Origin: Ichthyosporea sp. XGB-2017a
Taxonomy: Eukaryota; Opisthokonta; Ichthyosporea
Length of the DNA: 37,249 bases
Direction of reading: 5' to 3'
NCBI GenBank assembly: GCA_002811675.1
Contig: PDIM01000028.1
Span: 31,696 to 68,944 of the forward strand
Numbering within the stretch: the stretch's first letter is position 1; every line of letters starts with the position of its first letter. Below, piece after piece: positions 18,076 to 26,430 of this stretch. The position numbers and the translations under genes are program-made. The notes beneath the pieces are model-generated. The model did no database searches. It saw only the letters and a program-made list of their open reading frames with translations, and had not been told where the DNA came from.

Positions 18076-20154
18076 TTACAGTCCGAATAAAGACATGATA
18101 GCGCTGTCGTCAACAACCCCATTGACTATAGGATTGGTGTCAGCTAAGGAATTATTCATTAGCACATTGTTAGGTTCCGGTGTATGTTGAACGTCTAAAA
18201 AGTTATAATTCATCGCTGATGTGTAGGCGGAGCTCTCCGGTCCTGGGAGAAGCGAAGTATCAAACTCAAAGTGTTTCTTTGCGGGATCTGAAGTCACATC
18301 CAGGCCCCCAAATGCTTGAACGGGTGCGTGACCCTGGGGAACGGTTAAATTGCCTAGACTTGAATCCATACCAGGGTCATACGAAGTCAACAAGTCCAAT
18401 CCTTCGATGCTCGATAACAGGGTATGCAGAGGCTGTGCTTTGGCGGCTGGTTTTGGGGCGGCCCCTGTTTGGAGCAAAAAGTTGAAAGGGTCACTTTTGT
18501 CAAGCTTTTTCTTGGACCGATCAAACCCCATATCTTTCGCCTTTGTCTTCACTAGTTTAGGAATCTTCTCGGAGCCTTCCACAGATTCTCCCATACCAAC
18601 CTTAGCAAATGGGTTCAGGCTCTTTTTCAGTCTCTTCATTTCCATGTTTTGATAGCAGGTCACCGCAATGAATTCCGTCTCCTTAAACCCGACAGATTTG
18701 ATTATCTTTGGTCTTTCACTGTTAGAGGTTATCGACAAAACATGGCACATCAAATAATATTTCTGAAAAGAGTTCAATGCAATAGACCCATCCTTATTAC
18801 TGCTTTTGTTTGTTAGCTTCATCTTAGAAAAGGAAACCTCTCCCTTTTCCCAGGCAGCTCCCGTCTCTGCCCCTGATGGGTGATAATATATGTTGCTTAT
18901 GCATGGCTTACAAATGTCACCAGAAGAAAGCCATTTCTTTGCCTCACTGTCAAACTTCCACCTAGTGTTTCCTTCAGGGACAAATTCCACCGCTATAGCA
19001 TAAACCTGTGTTGGGTCTAGCCCTGTCACCCTCACCCGGAAAAAGGGGAAAACACACCTCCCTTTGTTCGTAATTATCATCTCAGTGGTGTGATTTTTAA
19101 AATGCGTCCACAAGTCAACGTCTAGAAGTTCAATATTGATTTCTGCATTCTCAGGTGTTACCTCCGTCTGACGCCTGCACGCCCCCAGGAAGTAATTCGC
19201 ACCATCCCTATCATCCCCAAACCTTAGACTCGGAAGCATAACAACACCATCATTTGCCGGCGCGCTTGTTCTTCTCGTCATACACTCTAAGAGTTGCTTG
19301 GCTGACTCTTCATCAGCGCTCTTCAAGAAATCAAAATTTTCAGGCTCCTTTACACCTATTGCGGAGCTCACAGATAGCTGACCTATCGTTCCTTGATCAA
19401 TCTCCTTCTCGATGTTTGATTGCTCCACCTTGAAAGCCCTTGCGAATGGATTCGAAGCCTTTTTCAGGTCCTTAATCTTTCTGTTCTGGTAGGTGGTGAC
19501 TGCAATAAACTTTGTTTCCGGAAATATAACCTTCTTAATAAGATTTTGGCTATGGGAATTCTGGTCGACCTTGAAAATATGAAACCTTGCTTGATACAGC
19601 TGAAACGATTTAAGGAAAATAATTGGACTATGCCCATTACTTTGCTCGCTATGCGGTTTGTTTGAAAGCTTCACGTCAGCAAACGAAATACTGTCGCAAT
19701 TACACCAGTAACTCCCAGTTTTCATTCCTTCGCTGTTAAAAAAGATGTTTCCATTTTCATTTCCAAAATCACTGCCATTAATAATACCATTTTCACTCCA
19801 CTTCTCTCGCTCGGAGTTGTACTTCCATCGAATGTTAGATACGGCAGGAAAATCAACGGCTATCGAATAAACACTAAAAGGCTCGAGGCCACTAACGCGA
19901 ATCTTCAAATTTGGAAATACACAGCGCCCGCTTGAGGTCAAAATCATTTCAGTTCTGTGTTGATCAAAGGCTCTCCACAGCTCAGTATCCAGCAGCTCAA
20001 CCGATACCCTCGACACATCTTCAATTGATACCCTGGAGCGGTGTTCGTTTTTCGGTCTCTTGCCCAACCCACTTGCCAACCCATCAAAGAAAGCCGATTC
20101 CCCTTGCTCATCAAACGTTCGTTTGTTATTCATTCCCCGCTGCTCAGTGCACAT
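18076..20154 (-). CDS. Transcription factor with two tandem T-box domains
   Basis: An intronless 692-residue protein. T-box 1 spans ~51-242 and T-box 2 ~337-520, separated by a ~94-residue linker. Both open with ELLD-(T/V)-(E/D)-LW and TEMI-(L/I)-T-x2-GRCVFP, continue with RW-K-(Y/F) and (V/M)KL-(S/T)-N, and close with (K/E)-FIAVT-(T/C)-YQN and NPFA-(R/K); these are T-box signatures. Both carry GRC where Brachyury and most Tbx proteins have GRR. In T-box 1 the SLHKYQPRLHI block reads SFQLYQARFHI; in T-box 2 it is more changed (SFQKYYLMCHV). After T-box 2 come a basic patch (RSKKKLDK, ~546) and a tail rich in acidic and hydrophobic residues ending in IMSLFGL, perhaps an activation region. Family members are nuclear DNA-binding regulators; targets here are unknown. 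The known T-box proteins I can recall carry one T-box. The subfamily is uncertain. Confidence 0.93.
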   Translation of the reverse strand: MCTEQRGMNNKRTFDEQGESAFFDGLASGLGKRPKNEHRSRVSIEDVSRVSVELLDTELWRAFDQHRTEMILTSSGRCVFPNLKIRVSGLEPFSVYSIAVDFPAVSNIRWKYNSEREKWSENGIINGSDFGNENGNIFFNSEGMKTGSYWCNCDSISFADVKLSNKPHSEQSNGHSPIIFLKSFQLYQARFHIFKVDQNSHSQNLIKKVIFPETKFIAVTTYQNRKIKDLKKASNPFARAFKVEQSNIEKEIDQGTIGQLSVSSAIGVKEPENFDFLKSADEESAKQLLECMTRRTSAPANDGVVMLPSLRFGDDRDGANYFLGACRRQTEVTPENAEINIELLDVDLWTHFKNHTTEMIITNKGRCVFPFFRVRVTGLDPTQVYAIAVEFVPEGNTRWKFDSEAKKWLSSGDICKPCISNIYYHPSGAETGAAWEKGEVSFSKMKLTNKSSNKDGSIALNSFQKYYLMCHVLSITSNSERPKIIKSVGFKETEFIAVTCYQNMEMKRLKKSLNPFAKVGMGESVEGSEKIPKLVKTKAKDMGFDRSKKKLDKSDPFNFLLQTGAAPKPAAKAQPLHTLLSSIEGLDLLTSYDPGMDSSLGNLTVPQGHAPVQAFGGLDVTSDPAKKHFEFDTSLLPGPESSAYTSAMNYNFLDVQHTPEPNNVLMNNSLADTNPIVNGVVDDSAIMSLFGL

Positions 20155-20760
20155 TACCTTATATCACGTAATTGTCTAAAATCCCCTTCCCCAAAACAGT
20201 CAAAACACAAAAAATAAAAATCCAAAGAGAAAAGGCTGCGAAGCTCACTTCGCAACAACTATACAACAATACCACTAAATAAAGAATCCAAATCGACAAA
20301 GGACCCTTTCAAATCAGGTCCAAACCAATTCGAATCCCAAATAAAAAAAAGGAGATTTCGAAAGTGAATCTAAATCTGCTAATATTGTTTGTACTTTTAC
20401 TCTTTGGCAAAGGCACTCCTTTAGACAAACGTTGCTGACCTATGAAATTTCTTTATTATAATAACTAATTAAAAAAAAAATTCCGTACGGCCCCGCGGCG
20501 GTGGCTGGTCCGCAGTATTAAATTAGGGTCCTGGGACCTGGGATCTTGTCTAGAGAACTCGTGAATCTTCTGGAAGCGGGAGTTTGTCCCCCAATAAGTA
20601 ACTCTACCCATGGATTCGCGTTAAATTTAGCGTGACGTACATGTACAGTGGTACAGTAGGGGATAAACCGAGGAAATAAACTTGATCACGTCTCATGCGA
20701 GGAACTGAGCCCCGGCCGAGGTGTACGTGCTGATTGATCAAGCGCCAGTCTACTTTTTAG

Positions 20761-20894
20761 TCACACTTTCTGGCAGAGGGGAAGGGGTGCGAGGGTGTGA
20801 GGTCATTCCTCCCATTATAAATTCATTATTATAATACATAATTATGTATAATAATAATTTATTTATATTGCAATTTCCAAGTGTGAAGGTGTGA
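20761..20894. promoter_or_regulatory. T-box half-site cluster upstream of the T-box gene
   Basis: The known T-box half-site is AGGTGTGA (TCACACCT). An exact copy is at 20887-20894, directly preceded by AAGTGTGA (20879-20886), giving a head-to-tail pair. GGGTGTGA is at 20793-20800 and TCACACTT (AAGTGTGA on the minus strand) at 20761-20768. All are 610-740 bp upstream of the T-box start codon. Autoregulation is an inference; the sites also lie in the region shared with PDE9. Confidence 0.4.
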
Positions 20895-20920
20895 TAGTGC
20901 TCGCGCGCCTATGAAAGTGG

Positions 20921-20927
20921 GTGGGAA
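20921..20927 (+). promoter_or_regulatory. Possible CSL (RBPJ) site GTGGGAA
   Basis: GTGGGAA, preceded by G, is one base from the YGTGGGAA consensus of CSL proteins. It sits 26 bp from the paired T-box half-sites, and a CSL gene is present at 26868. A 7-mer occurs by chance, so this is weak. Confidence 0.2.
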
Positions 20928-22202
20928 ATGAGAATGTTTTTTGTATTTTTGTAAAGCAGTTCATGCACTTCACTTACCAAATTAGAGGCATTGGAATTTC
21001 AAAATTAACCCAGATTAACTTAATAACTAAATAAGACGTAAACAAATTAAACAAAGCTGCTCAATTTTAATAATATTTCAAAATTTTATTTCAAAATTTC
21101 CAAAATTCAAGCACACAAGGACCACGCACAGCTCCTTTTAATTACAAAACCGAGGGGCGAGGAATACAAAGCACCGCAAATACGGATTACTGACCATGAT
21201 GCATATGACCTTTGGCCGCAAGGCGAATTATAACCGCTCGACAACCGTTTATGTCCACGTAGAGGTATTATAATTGGAAGTTTGAAGCACTTCCCCCCAT
21301 TAGACATTGCTTAGCTTGTCCTTTCTTTTATTCTTTAAAGAATTCTATGTGTGAACTGAAAAAAGTAGATGAGTTCCATTGCAAATGGGTGCATAATGTT
21401 GTGCATGAAACACAATACAGGGCCCGGAAACCCGAGGAACGAAAAACATCAGCAAGACCATCCATCACTCCCAGAGGAGCCACTCTGCAGTTAATCAGAA
21501 CCAAATGTGACCTATAGCTGACTATGAAGCTTCATATCTCTCGTGTAGCTCAAGTGGGGTTCCAAGCCATTGATTCAATAAAGAAGGGCTTCGGCAAATT
21601 GAATACGGCAATGGAACCAATCGGAGTTGAAGCAATTCAAATTCATTATTCGAACAACTCCCAATCCGTCTTTTTACAAGACTTGTGACACTCCTTGCAA
21701 CGTCTGGCCAGCAGCCGTTCAACAGTTTCAAACAGCTGTTCGAAAACGTCTCTTACAATAATACATGCGCGGCTACTACTAATTGATGATCAGCGCCATC
21801 GACTTCGATCACAACTGTACCAGTACTACACAGCTCTAGCTAGTAGATCGACAGGTTGGATCAAATAACTTACCCTATATGGTATAAGCGAGAATAGGAA
21901 TTAAATTATATTATATTAATTATATATATATCAGTCGATGCGATGCATGTGTGGCATCGAGGCTGGATCCTCACAATTACAATATTTAGCAGCGCAGTTC
22001 ATGTTATACTACTTGTACGTACAGTATATTTCATGTACAAACAGCAGCCCATGCGCAAGAACTAGAGTTTAGATTTGGGGTACGCATAGCTGATCAATCT
22101 GATTTTCAGGAGTAGCAGACTTAAACCCGTTGCTTCAGGTTTGGTTTCTTTTTGCTATTAACTTGGGGGAATCTATAATCTAGTTGTTCTGCTCAGTTAA
22201 GT

Positions 22203-24020
22203 ATGGTTTCGAAAACAATATTCTTCCGTCATGGAAGTGTTGACGACCAGGTTGAGTTTGAAGAAAGCATTTCTCCGCTCGCCATCCGGCAGCTGTTCTT
22301 GGACGCGACTGAAAGTCATCCATCATCAATTCTGAAGTTGCGGAAAGGAAATGGGTCACTAGTTGCCATTGAACCTCTTATGGAAGCTAATGATGAGAGT
22401 ACCAGGTACTCCGTGGAAGTGGTGGCCTCGCCTGTAATTGGAGAGGTTAGTGTTGAAGGCAAGCAAAAGCTTTCCAAAATTTTGGAGAAGTATGACTTCA
22501 TAGGATCAAACATTGAAAAGCGTCTTGACGAGTTGGAAACAAGGTTAAAATCTTTGGATAAGCTTGGACAAAATGAAGAGATGCAAAAGGCCATTCAGGC
22601 GCTATCTTCTCTTAAGGCCAAAGTTGAAGAAGCTGAATATTTGAATTGGATAGGGTTGTCTAAAAATCCTAACGTTGACTTGGATCCAATTAAGATTCGC
22701 TCGCAGAATAACACTGATGACGTTTGCAGAGAAATGTATATATCTTACAAGAAGATGGATGGCTCTTTTGTCAATGAGAACATTAAAGATTACCTGAAAA
22801 CAGCCAATTTTGATAATTGGAAGTTTCGAGATGAAGAAATGATGTATCTTCTCCAACACATGTTTGAAAGCCTTGGACTTATTGAAGAGTTTTCAATTGA
22901 CTCGAACACTTTGCACAATTTCGTCATTGCAGTCCACGCAAATTACAACAATAATCCTTTTCATAACTTTCGCCATTGCTTTTGCGTTACTCAAATGATG
23001 TATGGACTCATTTGGATGTGCGAATTGCAGTCAAAGATGGACAAGCTCGATCTATTGGCGCTAATTGTTTCCGCGATGTGCCATGATCTTGACCATCCCG
23101 GTCTTAACAACGCCTACCAAGTGAATGCTCATACAGAGCTGGCTATTCGGTACAATGACGTATCTCCTCTTGAAAATCATCATTGCTCTGTGGCGTTCCG
23201 AATTCTGGATGACGAAAAATCTAACATTTTCGCAACACTTTCAAAAGAAGATTATATCCGGTTAAGAAAAGTAATTATTAGCAATATTTTGGCAACTGAT
23301 ATGGCCAGGCATGGCGAGATTCTGGGTAGATATAAAGAATCTATTGAGGGGTTTGACTTCACCAATGTTGATCATAAAGCTTTACTTATGAATGTTCTTC
23401 TGAAGGCATCGGACATTTCCAATGAAGTTCGGCCCATGGATGTTAGTGAGCCTTGGGTGGATTGCCTATTGGCAGAGTTTTTTGCCCAGAGTGATAAGGA
23501 AAAACTCCAGGGTCTTCCTGTAGCTCCTTTTATGGACAGAGATAAGGTAACAAAACCAACAGCTCAAATCGGGTTTATTGGCTTTGTTCTCTTCCCCTTG
23601 TTTGAATCATTGGCGGCACAGTTTCCTCAATTAACCGATAAAGTGGTTTCTAAATTAAAGGATTCACACCAATTTTATATCAACCTTCAGAAGAAAGGGA
23701 AAGAAGATGAAGCAGCTAGTACCAGAAGTTCTTCTCCGGACGTGGAAGGGGTGGGCCACGTTCACAAAGATTTGAACAAAGGAGACTCTGTCCAAGGTGA
23801 CCTTTGCCCTCAAAGTAGTGCTGATATTGATGAATCAAAGCGAACTCAGCCAGCAGGAAATGATGAAGAAAGACCTATGCTAGAAGAAGACGAAATCCCA
23901 CCGGAGGAGTCAGCAGTCAAGGAGGAAGAAAGTGCTCCGGCACAGGAAGAAGAGTCTGCGAAGGAAGAAGCACCAGCTGCTAGCGATTCACAGGAGCCTG
24001 AAGAAAGCGCTGCAGCATAA
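22203..24020 (+). CDS. PDE9A: PDE9-type 3',5'-cyclic nucleotide phosphodiesterase (probably cGMP)
   Basis: An intronless 605-residue protein. Residues ~175-495 are a class I PDE catalytic domain closest to PDE9A, sharing HNFRHCFCVTQMMYG (254-268), CHDLDHPGLNN (293-303), ARTELA-like NAHTELAIRYNDVSPLENHHC (308-328), ILATDMARH (362-370), KASDISNEVRPM (401-412), EPWVDCLL (416-423) and GLPVAPFMDRDKVTKPTAQIGFI (437-459). The metal ligands H258, H294, D295 and D404 and the nucleotide-binding glutamine Q455 are present, so it should be active. PDE9 enzymes prefer cGMP; that preference is inferred. The N-terminal ~150 residues contain a predicted coiled coil (~88-145) and no GAF domain, as in PDE9. 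The tail (~498-605) is an acidic, low-complexity extension with repeated EEES/EESA units that animal PDE9 lacks. AATAAA follows 48 bases after the stop. Confidence 0.94.
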   Translation: MVSKTIFFRHGSVDDQVEFEESISPLAIRQLFLDATESHPSSILKLRKGNGSLVAIEPLMEANDESTRYSVEVVASPVIGEVSVEGKQKLSKILEKYDFIGSNIEKRLDELETRLKSLDKLGQNEEMQKAIQALSSLKAKVEEAEYLNWIGLSKNPNVDLDPIKIRSQNNTDDVCREMYISYKKMDGSFVNENIKDYLKTANFDNWKFRDEEMMYLLQHMFESLGLIEEFSIDSNTLHNFVIAVHANYNNNPFHNFRHCFCVTQMMYGLIWMCELQSKMDKLDLLALIVSAMCHDLDHPGLNNAYQVNAHTELAIRYNDVSPLENHHCSVAFRILDDEKSNIFATLSKEDYIRLRKVIISNILATDMARHGEILGRYKESIEGFDFTNVDHKALLMNVLLKASDISNEVRPMDVSEPWVDCLLAEFFAQSDKEKLQGLPVAPFMDRDKVTKPTAQIGFIGFVLFPLFESLAAQFPQLTDKVVSKLKDSHQFYINLQKKGKEDEAASTRSSSPDVEGVGHVHKDLNKGDSVQGDLCPQSSADIDESKRTQPAGNDEERPMLEEDEIPPEESAVKEEESAPAQEEESAKEEAPAASDSQEPEESAAA

Positions 24021-24041
24021 ATTTTGTTGAAATATTTGATG

Positions 24042-24047
24042 TTTATT
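24042..24047 (-). terminator. Poly(A) signal for the MTR3 gene
   Basis: TTTATT on the plus strand. It lies to the left of the PDE9 signal (24069), so the two convergent transcripts should overlap in their 3' UTRs. Confidence 0.5.
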
Positions 24048-24068
24048 AATTCTCTCAGTGGCAGTATT

Positions 24069-24074
24069 AATAAA
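24069..24074 (+). terminator. Poly(A) signal for the PDE9 gene
   Basis: AATAAA followed by an A-run, 48 bases after the PDE9 stop codon. Confidence 0.6.
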
Positions 24075-24135
24075 AAAAACTATATTACATTCTTCGTATG
24101 ACAAAACCTCCCCGTAAGCACGTTTCAAGCAAATT

Positions 24136-25092
24136 TTAATTTCCAAGTGATTCTTTAAGTGTTGCTTTCATCAGGAGTGAAAGCTTTGCTGCTCCATCTA
24201 AACAGTATTCCATAGAGTTAATAAAGGATTGCTCTTCGATCTCACCATCTTGGATTGAAGCTGACACGCTCTCAAGCGAGCTCATGTACGCAATGCTCAC
24301 AGACCCCCCAAGGCACACATCCTTATTCCGTTGAAACTGGGTATTTAGGACATTGAGTTCTTTTAAAGTAGGGTCCATTAGAAACATTTGCTTTGTTCCT
24401 GAATTCTCTCTAAAAGCTTGTGGATCAACAAAAAGACAAGTGGTAGCACACATAATGTCATTAAGATGTAACCCCGAATCCGCCAAGGCAAGCATGCCAG
24501 CATTTATACCATGTGCAAGCGCACATCCGTCATCCTCTACAACAGTGATATTCACCTCAATCACTGTCTTTGGATATCTTTCCAGTTGTACACAGCTACT
24601 TAATGCCCGCTCAATGATTCCCGCAAACTCTTTCTCTTTGCGTCCAATATGGACGCTGTGGCTATTTCTGAAACTTCCATGTGGGGCAATGTAAAGATTT
24701 TTGCAGCTAAATTTCGCATAAGAAACCTGGCAGGTAAGATAAGCCGATTGGGTCACATCTCCCATCTGACTCTGGGCCTTTACCTCCCTTGGCCCAAACA
24801 CAGACGCCATTACTTTAGTGTTTTTCGCCTCCACATACGCGGACCCACTTGCCCCATGAACTGTCCCCGTTTGCATGAAAAGTTCCCTCATTTCTGCAAA
24901 TCTCCTCCCATCCTGGCGCACATCCCCTTCCAAATCGTTGCCTGAATCCCTCAACAAGTACTTACTCACCGACGAGTGGTTACTCCCCCCCTTAACTGCG
25001 CCATTAGCGACAGTCTTACCATTCTCTTCTCCAATGTCCGCTAGCGGAATGTCCCCAAAGACACTGGGTCCACACACTCTTCTTCGATCCAT
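24136..25092 (-). CDS. EXOSC6: RNA exosome core subunit MTR3 (EXOSC6), RNase PH fold
   Basis: A single-exon gene of 318 residues. The first ATG is 25092-25090; the open frame extends a few codons upstream only without an ATG. The start MDRRRVCGP matches the DRRRLLGP / DHRRIRGP opening of yeast Mtr3 and human EXOSC6, which separates it from RRP41. The RNase PH domain follows (~60-318): DGRRFAEMRELFMQTGTVHGASGSAYVEAKNTKV in outline, then VFGPREV, LERYPKTVIEVNITVVEDDG and LALADSGLHLNDI. MTR3 is one of six RNase PH-like ring subunits; eukaryotic ring subunits are structural and thread RNA to Rrp44 and Rrp6 for rRNA processing and RNA decay. Residues ~20-55 form a variable insert, making it longer than human (272). 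It diverges from the MOZART2-like gene with a ~296-bp shared promoter region. Confidence 0.9.
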   Translation of the reverse strand: MDRRRVCGPSVFGDIPLADIGEENGKTVANGAVKGGSNHSSVSKYLLRDSGNDLEGDVRQDGRRFAEMRELFMQTGTVHGASGSAYVEAKNTKVMASVFGPREVKAQSQMGDVTQSAYLTCQVSYAKFSCKNLYIAPHGSFRNSHSVHIGRKEKEFAGIIERALSSCVQLERYPKTVIEVNITVVEDDGCALAHGINAGMLALADSGLHLNDIMCATTCLFVDPQAFRENSGTKQMFLMDPTLKELNVLNTQFQRNKDVCLGGSVSIAYMSSLESVSASIQDGEIEEQSFINSMEYCLDGAAKLSLLMKATLKESLGN

Positions 25093-25388
25093 CAATGCAA
25101 CACAATGCAACTCAAATCAACAACAAACAAACAAAAACAAAAATCAACAATCAACAATAAACAATAAAAAATCCCAAATAAATAAGCCAAAAAAAGAGAA
25201 TATACAAAAAATAATATAAAAAAAAGAGGAAAATCCTCGTGGGGCGGGAAGAATTTTTTAATTTTTTTGTTGTTTGTTGTTGTATTTGTTTTTTCAGGGA
25301 ACTTGATTTCGGTGTTATTTTGATACATCACATTGTTGTTGACTATTGAAGGAGATAGGCAATAGAGGCAAATAAGGGTTTGTTAACA
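25093..25388. promoter_or_regulatory. Shared promoter region of MTR3 (-) and MOZART2-like (+) genes
   Basis: 296 bp between two divergent start codons. On the MTR3 side (25100-25220) the plus strand is almost only A and C with AAC-type repeats. A T-rich run with TTG repeats follows (25255-25295). No TATA box is evident. Both genes probably share this bidirectional promoter. Confidence 0.5.
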
Positions 25389-25662
25389 ATGGAAGTGAAT
25401 GATCTTTTAGAATTGTGCCGATCTAGTGGGATTGAGGTTGACCCTGAAGTCCTTTCAATTGTAAGTTGTTTGTATTATTCGATGGTGTTCTCCTTGTAGA
25501 CTATGGGGGGAGAGGATTTATGTGATTTGTCTAATACTCCATTTCGTATTTTTCGCGATGATAAAGATTGTGGAAATGCTGAAGAGTAATGTCCCGCCGA
25601 CGGCGATCATAAACACGATCAAATCAATCAAGAACACAACAACATCTTCGTCATTCACTTGA
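25389..25662 (+). CDS. MZT2: MOZART2-like microprotein (gamma-tubulin ring complex)
   Basis: Two small exons, 25389-25460 and 25567-25662, encode 55 residues. The intron is 106 bp (donor GTAAGT, CTAAT at 25531, acceptor AAG) and the join is phase 0. Residues 6-45 (LLELCRSSGIEVDPEVLSI, then IVEMLKSNVPPTAIINTIKSI) align without gaps to the MOZART2 core of human MZT2 (LYELAQAAGGAIDPDVFKI, then LVDLLKLNVAPLAVFQMLKSM), with about 17 of 40 identical by eye. MOZART1 fits less well, though the two families are related. Human MZT2 (158 residues) has long tails that are absent here. MZT2 associates with gamma-tubulin complex proteins at microtubule-nucleation sites; the same role is inferred. The similarity runs across the splice junction, which supports the model. 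The alternative is a divergent MOZART1. Confidence 0.75.
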
Positions 25663-25991
25663 CTTTCCTTTACAGATTAAAAGTTCTGCTTTAAGTAGGT
25701 GGGTGGACCATGGCCATTATGAAGCGAGTCTGTTGGAGTTGTGTGTACTAGCATATGTAATTCTCCGAGTCTCGAAGTACAGATTTGCTTGCATGTTCGA
25801 ACTACATGCCAAACTTTCACATTTAGAAGATAACAAGAACAGCTGCATCAAAGTGTTCTGCATTTGTTAGGAAAATCCCCTTTTATAGAACAAATCTCCC
25901 TTCATCATCCAATCACATCCAAGAAAAATAGCTCAAGCACCAATCGTCACCAAGATAAATAAAAAATACCCCAAAATGCATATTATTTCAA

Positions 25992-26032
25992 CCAATCAGA
26001 AACAACATAGACGCACCAAGCATCCTGATTGG
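25992..26032. promoter_or_regulatory. Inverted pair of CCAAT boxes
   Basis: CCAATCAG (25992-25999) and CTGATTGG (26025-26032) are perfect inverted copies 25 bp apart. CCAATCA is the NF-Y core. Another CCAATCA is near 25911. It is ~840 bp from the CSL start codon, so the target gene is unclear. Confidence 0.35.
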
Positions 26033-26280
26033 CTGGGATCCTCTCCAGAGTTGACGCAATGGTGGCTGTCTTCTGGTCTTCTGTGAACAAGGTGTCGAAA
26101 TCCTTAATCTATTGCAACTCCCATACTAAAATATATAAGGGAACAGGTGGAAGGCAATTGTGGGTTTTCTTGTTGACGCTTGCAGCAGCGATGTACGTAG
26201 CTTTTGATCGAAGCTCGTGTACGGGATTTGGTTCTGGCCTCTAGCTCTTATAGTACTGTAATACAATTCTTGGGGAGTGG

Positions 26281-26430
26281 GGTTAGGGGATGAGAGTTTA
26301 TCCAATCGCAAAAAAAATGACTGTCAAATTATACAATAATTATAATAATAATAATATAATTAGGGCCGATGAGTGATGATGAGAGAAAAACTCAGCTACG
26401 CCGCGCTTCGCTTCAATAATTAGATGAATA
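26281..26430 (-). repeat. Dispersed repeat, copy B (inverted relative to copy A)
   Basis: On the minus strand this stretch reads in the same order as 311-435: GCGAAGCGCGGCGTAGC, TTTTCTCTCATCA, then GATTGGATAAACTCTCATCC. A TAATAATAATA-type expansion separates the cores. On the minus strand the last core runs straight into CCCCTAACCC, the sequence that also begins the direct repeats at 166 and 272. Confidence 0.65.

Larger units (their letters stand above)
20155..22202. other. Divergent intergenic region (T-box / PDE9 promoters)
   Basis: 2.05 kb with no supportable gene. It holds T-box-like half-sites at 20761-20894 and a CSL-like GTGGGAA at 20921 (both listed separately), a long AT-rich stretch around 20815-20875, and near 21936-21960 a short stem CGATGC/GCATCG. 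The short minus-strand ORFs (21107-21307, 21522-21731) show no family features. Confidence 0.45.

Noticed and set aside
20328-20345. Possible tRNA T-arm (TTCGAATCC)
   Set aside because: Flanking bases do not pair as a T-stem and no acceptor or anticodon arm fits.
25093-25110. Extension of MTR3 upstream to a start at 25110
   Set aside because: The codon there is TTG, not ATG. The first ATG at 25092 gives the conserved MDRRR...GP start of Mtr3.
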